Positions 62,518 through 64,000 of a stretch of DNA of 64,000 nt are shown piece by piece. The stretch comes from Methanobrevibacter sp. (lineage in GTDB: Archaea > Methanobacteriota > Methanobacteria > Methanobacteriales > Methanobacteriaceae). Each line of letters starts with the position of its first letter. Position 1 is the stretch's first letter. Where the stretch lies: positions 1 to 64,000 of the forward strand of contig NZ_JAFQXT010000011.1 of the NCBI RefSeq assembly GCF_017406825.1, read 5' to 3'. The position numbers and the translations under genes were made by a program. Below the pieces are notes generated by a model. That model did not search any database. It was not told the origin of the DNA and worked only from the letters and a program-made list of their open reading frames with translations.

Positions 62518-63819
62518 ATGACTTATAAAATTGAATTATCATCAGATGAAGTGCCAAAACAATGGTACAATATGCTCGCAGATTTACCTACAGAGCTTCC
62601 GGCTCCTATCAATAGTGAAGGTAAAGATCAAATTTCAGCTTTACAACTTGCATTTACAAAAAGCGCTTTAGAACAGGAATTTGCCACCGACCGTTATATA
62701 AAAATTCCAAATGAGGTCAGGGAATTGTATATGGAGATGGGCAGGCCTACTCCATTGGTAAGGGCCAATAGGCTTGAAGAATATTTAAACACTCCTGCTA
62801 AAATCTACTTTAAAAGGGAGGACACTTCCCCTACAGGTTCCCACAAACTCAACTCTGCAATTCCTCAGGCTTATTTCGCTAAAAAAGAAGGCGTTGAAAG
62901 GTTAACAACCGAAACCGGTGCAGGCCAATGGGGTACTGCTTTATCCCTTGCTTGCAATTTGCTTGACTTGGAATGTACAGTATATATGGTTAAAGTATCT
63001 TTCAATCAAAAGCCCGACAGGAAAAATATCATGAACATTTACAACGGCAATGTCTATGCTTCACCTAGTGAAAACACTAAAGTCGGCCGTGATGTTATGC
63101 AAAACAACCCTGATCATCCCGGTTCTTTAGGTGTTGCAATTTCAGAGGCTATGGAAGAGGCTTTGGAATATGATGAAGTAAAATACTCATTGGGAAGTGT
63201 TTTAAACCATGTAATGCTTCACCAAACAATAATCGGTCAGGAGCTCAAAACCCAATTGGAAATTGCTGAAGAGACTCCGGATGTCATGATTGCATGTGCA
63301 GGAGGAGGAAGTAATTTTGCCGGATCTCTATTCCCATTCATTAAAGATAAAATTACAGGCAATTCAGAAACAGAATTCATAGCTGTCGAACCAACCGCAT
63401 GCCCAACTCTCACTCAAGGAACCTATGATTATGACTTTGGTGATTCCAATGGATTTACACCTATGCTCAAGATGTTTACATTAGGGCATGATTTTGTGGC
63501 TCCATCAGTTCATGCAGGCGGTTTGAGATACCATGGAATGTCACCTATTGTTTCCCTTCTGACTAAGGAGGGTTATATCAATCCTAAGGCGGTTCATCAA
63601 AGGGATTGTTTTGAAGCTGGAATCACATTCGCTCGTACTGAAGGTATTTTGCCAGCTCCTGAAACTACTCATGCAATTAGAGCCACTATTGATGAAGCAT
63701 TAAAATGCAAAGAGACCGGCGAAGAAAAAACCATTGTCATGAACTTCTCAGGACATGGTATGCTTGATTTGAAAGGATATACAAGTTATTTCGAAGGAAC
63801 ATTGGAAAATGCCAAATAA
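62518..63819 (+). CDS. trpB2: TrpB2-type tryptophan synthase beta chain
   Basis: PLP enzyme making tryptophan from indole and serine. 433 residues of the TrpB2 group: a longer N-terminus than TrpB1, REDTSPTGSHKLNSAI with the PLP Lys, ETGAGQWGTALSLACN, CAGGGSNFAGSLFPF, HAGGLRYHGMSPIVSL and the C-terminal FSGHGMLDLKGYTSY. TrpB2 is a stand-alone form thought to salvage indole or use phosphoserine in some archaea. No trpA or other trp gene is adjacent. Leaderless start; regulation by TRP boxes. Confidence 0.93.
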   Translation: MTYKIELSSDEVPKQWYNMLADLPTELPAPINSEGKDQISALQLAFTKSALEQEFATDRYIKIPNEVRELYMEMGRPTPLVRANRLEEYLNTPAKIYFKREDTSPTGSHKLNSAIPQAYFAKKEGVERLTTETGAGQWGTALSLACNLLDLECTVYMVKVSFNQKPDRKNIMNIYNGNVYASPSENTKVGRDVMQNNPDHPGSLGVAISEAMEEALEYDEVKYSLGSVLNHVMLHQTIIGQELKTQLEIAEETPDVMIACAGGGSNFAGSLFPFIKDKITGNSETEFIAVEPTACPTLTQGTYDYDFGDSNGFTPMLKMFTLGHDFVAPSVHAGGLRYHGMSPIVSLLTKEGYINPKAVHQRDCFEAGITFARTEGILPAPETTHAIRATIDEALKCKETGEEKTIVMNFSGHGMLDLKGYTSYFEGTLENAK

Positions 63820-63850
63820 TTTCCTTCTTTATTTTTTTTGAAATTAATCA

Positions 63851-63990
63851 CTTATAACTTATAACTTATGACATTTTTATTATTACTTATAACTTATAAC
63901 TATTAATTAATAACTAATAACTTATTTGTGAAAACAAATACTTTATAAGAGAGAAGTTATAAAATATAACTTATTTGTTAAAAGTTAGTT
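63851..63990. repeat. TTATAAC repeat region at right edge
   Basis: Repeated CTTATAACTTATAACTTAT-like units at 63851-63869 and 63885-63902, with degenerate copies (ATTAATAACTAATAACTTAT) to 63925 and again near 63965. No coding potential in 63820-64000. It is the same unit as at 57852-57884. Confidence 0.5.
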
Positions 63991-64000
63991 ATGATAAGTT

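Noticed and set aside
63820-64000. Right-edge repeats as a CRISPR or IS end
   Set aside because: Units are only 7 bp without spacers; no transposase or terminal inverted repeats.

Overview
This window is a chromosomal segment of a methanogenic archaeon of the order Methanobacteriales, most likely a gut-type Methanobrevibacter. The DNA is AT-rich and gene-dense. It carries heterodisulfide reductase HdrA, methanogenesis marker protein 11, the F430 nickel chelatase CfbA, a thiol:fumarate reductase flavoprotein, an HMf-type histone, Alba, the DP1 subunit of DNA polymerase D, RadA, a multi-OB-fold RPA and an Orc1/Cdc6 initiator. Species assignment is inference from gene content; no database could be searched.

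Layout. 0.1-7.0 kb: hdrA, an AEC-type carrier, radA and rpa, all on the minus strand. 7.1-19.7 kb: a cell-surface polysaccharide island with an initiating sugar transferase, three GT2 enzymes, a TagB/TagF-like glycerophosphotransferase, a pair of small half-transporter-like proteins, rmlBCAD and a wecC-like dehydrogenase. A complete barnase/barstar pair sits inside the rml operon. 19.8-28.6 kb: plus-strand biosynthesis (leuC-leuD-leuB, a 37-residue membrane peptide, ribH, methanogenesis marker 11, a two-domain PurE and a UbiD-type decarboxylase), interrupted by a minus-strand GT2 fusion. 28.7-34.0 kb: an orphan AAA ATPase, AmmeMemoRadiSam enzyme, thiL, cfbA, a double CbiX protein and a DUF35 protein. 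34.2-36.0 kb: two pilin-like membrane proteins. 36.0-44.5 kb: Mg transport, cobalamin genes (cobJ, cbiG, cbiB), DP1, an aldolase, a hidden ribbon-helix-helix gene and UPF0147.

45.0-45.7 kb is a probable replication origin: a 656-bp non-coding, AT-rich stretch with at least six ORB-like 13-mers directly upstream of orc1/cdc6. Two more copies lie about 32 kb to the left and 10 kb to the right. 46.8-64.0 kb: pyrB, hisG, histone, a deoxyadenosine deaminase, tfrA, ribK, then ribB behind a bacterial-type FMN riboswitch. A cobyrinate-synthase-like protein with swapped domain order, gatA, a soluble P-type-ATPase-like HAD protein, a LeuA-family synthase, alba, PHP and DUF1786 proteins follow. Last is trpB2 with TrpY-type TRP boxes in its promoter.

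How the parts connect. CfbA, CobJ, CbiG and CbiB belong to tetrapyrrole cofactor synthesis (F430 and B12). RibH, RibK and RibB make riboflavin and FMN, with FMN feedback through the riboswitch. LeuC, LeuD, LeuB and the LeuA-family enzyme supply branched-chain and related 2-oxoacids. Orc1, DP1, RPA, RadA, histone and Alba are replication and chromatin functions clustered around the origin. No CRISPR array, IS element, tRNA or rRNA was seen. The observations most worth checking are the archaeal FMN riboswitch, the barnase/barstar pair, the ORB cluster with its outliers, the double CbiX protein and the domain-swapped cobyrinate-synthase-like protein.
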